NCBI GenBank assembly: GCA_027858795.1 | Contig: JAQICF010000095.1 | Span: 1-22,430, forward strand | Length of the DNA stretch: 22,430 bases | Reading direction: 5' to 3' | Source: Candidatus Delongbacteria bacterium | GTDB lineage: Bacteria; Delongbacteria; UBA4055 | In this document: piece by piece, positions 21,766 through 22,430 of the stretch | Position numbering within the stretch: position 1 is the first letter of the stretch | Layout of the letters: every line of letters begins with the position of its first letter | Program-made: the position numbers and the translations under genes | Notes under the pieces: generated by a model | Told to the model about the DNA's origin: nothing | Seen by the model: the letters and a program-made list of their open reading frames with translations, nothing else | Databases searched by the model: none

Positions 21766-22430
21766 TTGGGATCAATTACAGAAATACTGAATACAGGGAA
21801 TCCGATCATATTATCAATTTTACTGATTTTAGGGTTGTATATCCTGATAAAAGGTGGAGACCTACTTATTACCGGGGCTCAGGCGATCTCAATATCGCAT
21901 AATATTGATCCATTTGTTATCGGGCTTACAGTTGTTGCTTTTGGAACTTCCCTACCGGAATTTTTTGTTAGTTTCATAGCAAATATTAATGACAGTCCAG
22001 CAATCGGTCTTGGAAATGTAGTCGGAAGTAATATTGCTAATATTGCTTTAGTGCTGGGTGTTGCCGCTACGATAACGACCATTGCAATAAAAAAAGACAC
22101 ACTATACAAGGATCTCCCGATAATCTTTGTGATCTCAGTAATATTTTATGTGCTTATGATAGATGGGGAAATTTCTAGGATAGATGGCATTATTCTTACT
22201 GTTATGTTCGTAGGATATTTGACTTATGTTTGGATCGATGCAAAGATCAAAAAGAAAAATTTGCTTGATGATGAAATTCCTGATATTATGAATTCAAAGA
22301 AGAATTTTATGCTGATATTCTTCGGGATTATCGGGTTATATTTAGGATCTGAATGGACTATCAGAGGTGCATCTGGACTAGCTAAATTGATGGGTATCAG
22401 TGAACTGGCGATAGGTCTTACTGTTGTTGC
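21766..22430 (+). CDS. Na+/Ca2+ exchanger (CaCA) family membrane protein, partial, TTG start
   Basis: First 221 codons of a multi-spanning inner-membrane cation/calcium antiporter resembling YrbG; the window ends inside the gene. The alpha-1 repeat is clear: PFVIGLTVVAFGTSLPEFFVS followed by GNVVGSNIANIALVLG, with the conserved acidic residue in the SLPE motif that binds the cation. The reading frame begins to enter the second alpha repeat (ELAIGLTVV) at the very end. Six or more hydrophobic segments are visible, separated by a charged loop containing KIKKKNLLDDE. The start is TTG at 21766, supported by AGGA (21756-21759) with six intervening bases; no ATG lies near the N-terminus of this frame. 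The Shine-Dalgarno overlaps the dGTPase stop, indicating coupling. The frame runs without a stop to base 22430. Confidence 0.9.
   Translation, partial: MGSITEILNTGNPIILSILLILGLYILIKGGDLLITGAQAISISHNIDPFVIGLTVVAFGTSLPEFFVSFIANINDSPAIGLGNVVGSNIANIALVLGVAATITTIAIKKDTLYKDLPIIFVISVIFYVLMIDGEISRIDGIILTVMFVGYLTYVWIDAKIKKKNLLDDEIPDIMNSKKNFMLIFFGIIGLYLGSEWTIRGASGLAKLMGISELAIGLTVV

Noticed and set aside
1..22430. CRISPR array, tRNA, rRNA, tmRNA, insertion sequence or prophage
   Set aside because: I saw no regularly spaced repeats, no CCA-ended cloverleaf, no rRNA-like stretch, no transposase or integrase and no phage structural gene on either strand; short RNAs could be missed by eye.

Overview
The window is about 22.4 kb of AT-rich bacterial DNA with dense coding and standard-code genes. 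TAA and TAG are the usual stops. TGA is seen once, closing rimM. Shine-Dalgarno sequences are mostly strong (AGGAG or GGAGG). Three features suggest a Gram-negative member of the FCB superphylum or a related candidate phylum, such as Cloacimonadota or Delongbacteria: an S16 protein with a long Lys/Ala/Glu tail, a TrmD with a GHYKGID motif, and two probably exported proteins, one a lipoprotein. The strong Shine-Dalgarno sites argue against a typical Bacteroidota genome. This placement is inference; no rRNA or other decisive marker is present.

Left part (1-4676, + strand): an AcsA-type acyl-CoA synthetase, a dispersed-repeat-like palindrome, a stand-alone acyl carrier protein, and two tandem glycine C-acetyltransferase (Kbl) paralogs separated by a perfect 13-bp hairpin. 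The second Kbl looks canonical. The first, 10 bp behind the carrier protein, is altered near the PLP pocket. This cluster is the best candidate for an undescribed pathway.

Middle part (4715-11343, + strand): a 1254-residue Ser/Thr kinase fused to a degenerate NTPase domain and a long helical-repeat region, then a short Hsp20 and the Lon protease, closed by a terminator. It reads as a protein quality-control operon with its own signalling protein.

Next (11414-14128, + strand): a secreted TPR protein, an unrecognised lipoprotein, and smpB (trans-translation), which lies directly behind a terminator-like hairpin. A bidirectional terminator separates smpB from the convergent ribosome/SRP operon.

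Minus-strand operon (17871-14143): ffh, rpsP, rimM, trmD and rplS, the widespread SRP/ribosome-maturation block without the KH-domain gene often found in it. Its promoter diverges from that of the next unit. The two promoters carry the same TTGCTT-N17-TATATT elements, and a dyad overlaps the ffh -10 box.

Right part (18117-22430, + strand): an M3 metallopeptidase, an orphan type IV pilin-like protein (GTG start), a dGTPase-like HD phosphohydrolase, and the 5' part of a Na+/Ca2+-exchanger family gene (TTG start) cut by the window end. No CRISPR, tRNA, rRNA, insertion sequence or phage gene was seen. No gene-free stretch exceeds 300 bases; the longest is the 245-bp divergent region 17872-18116.
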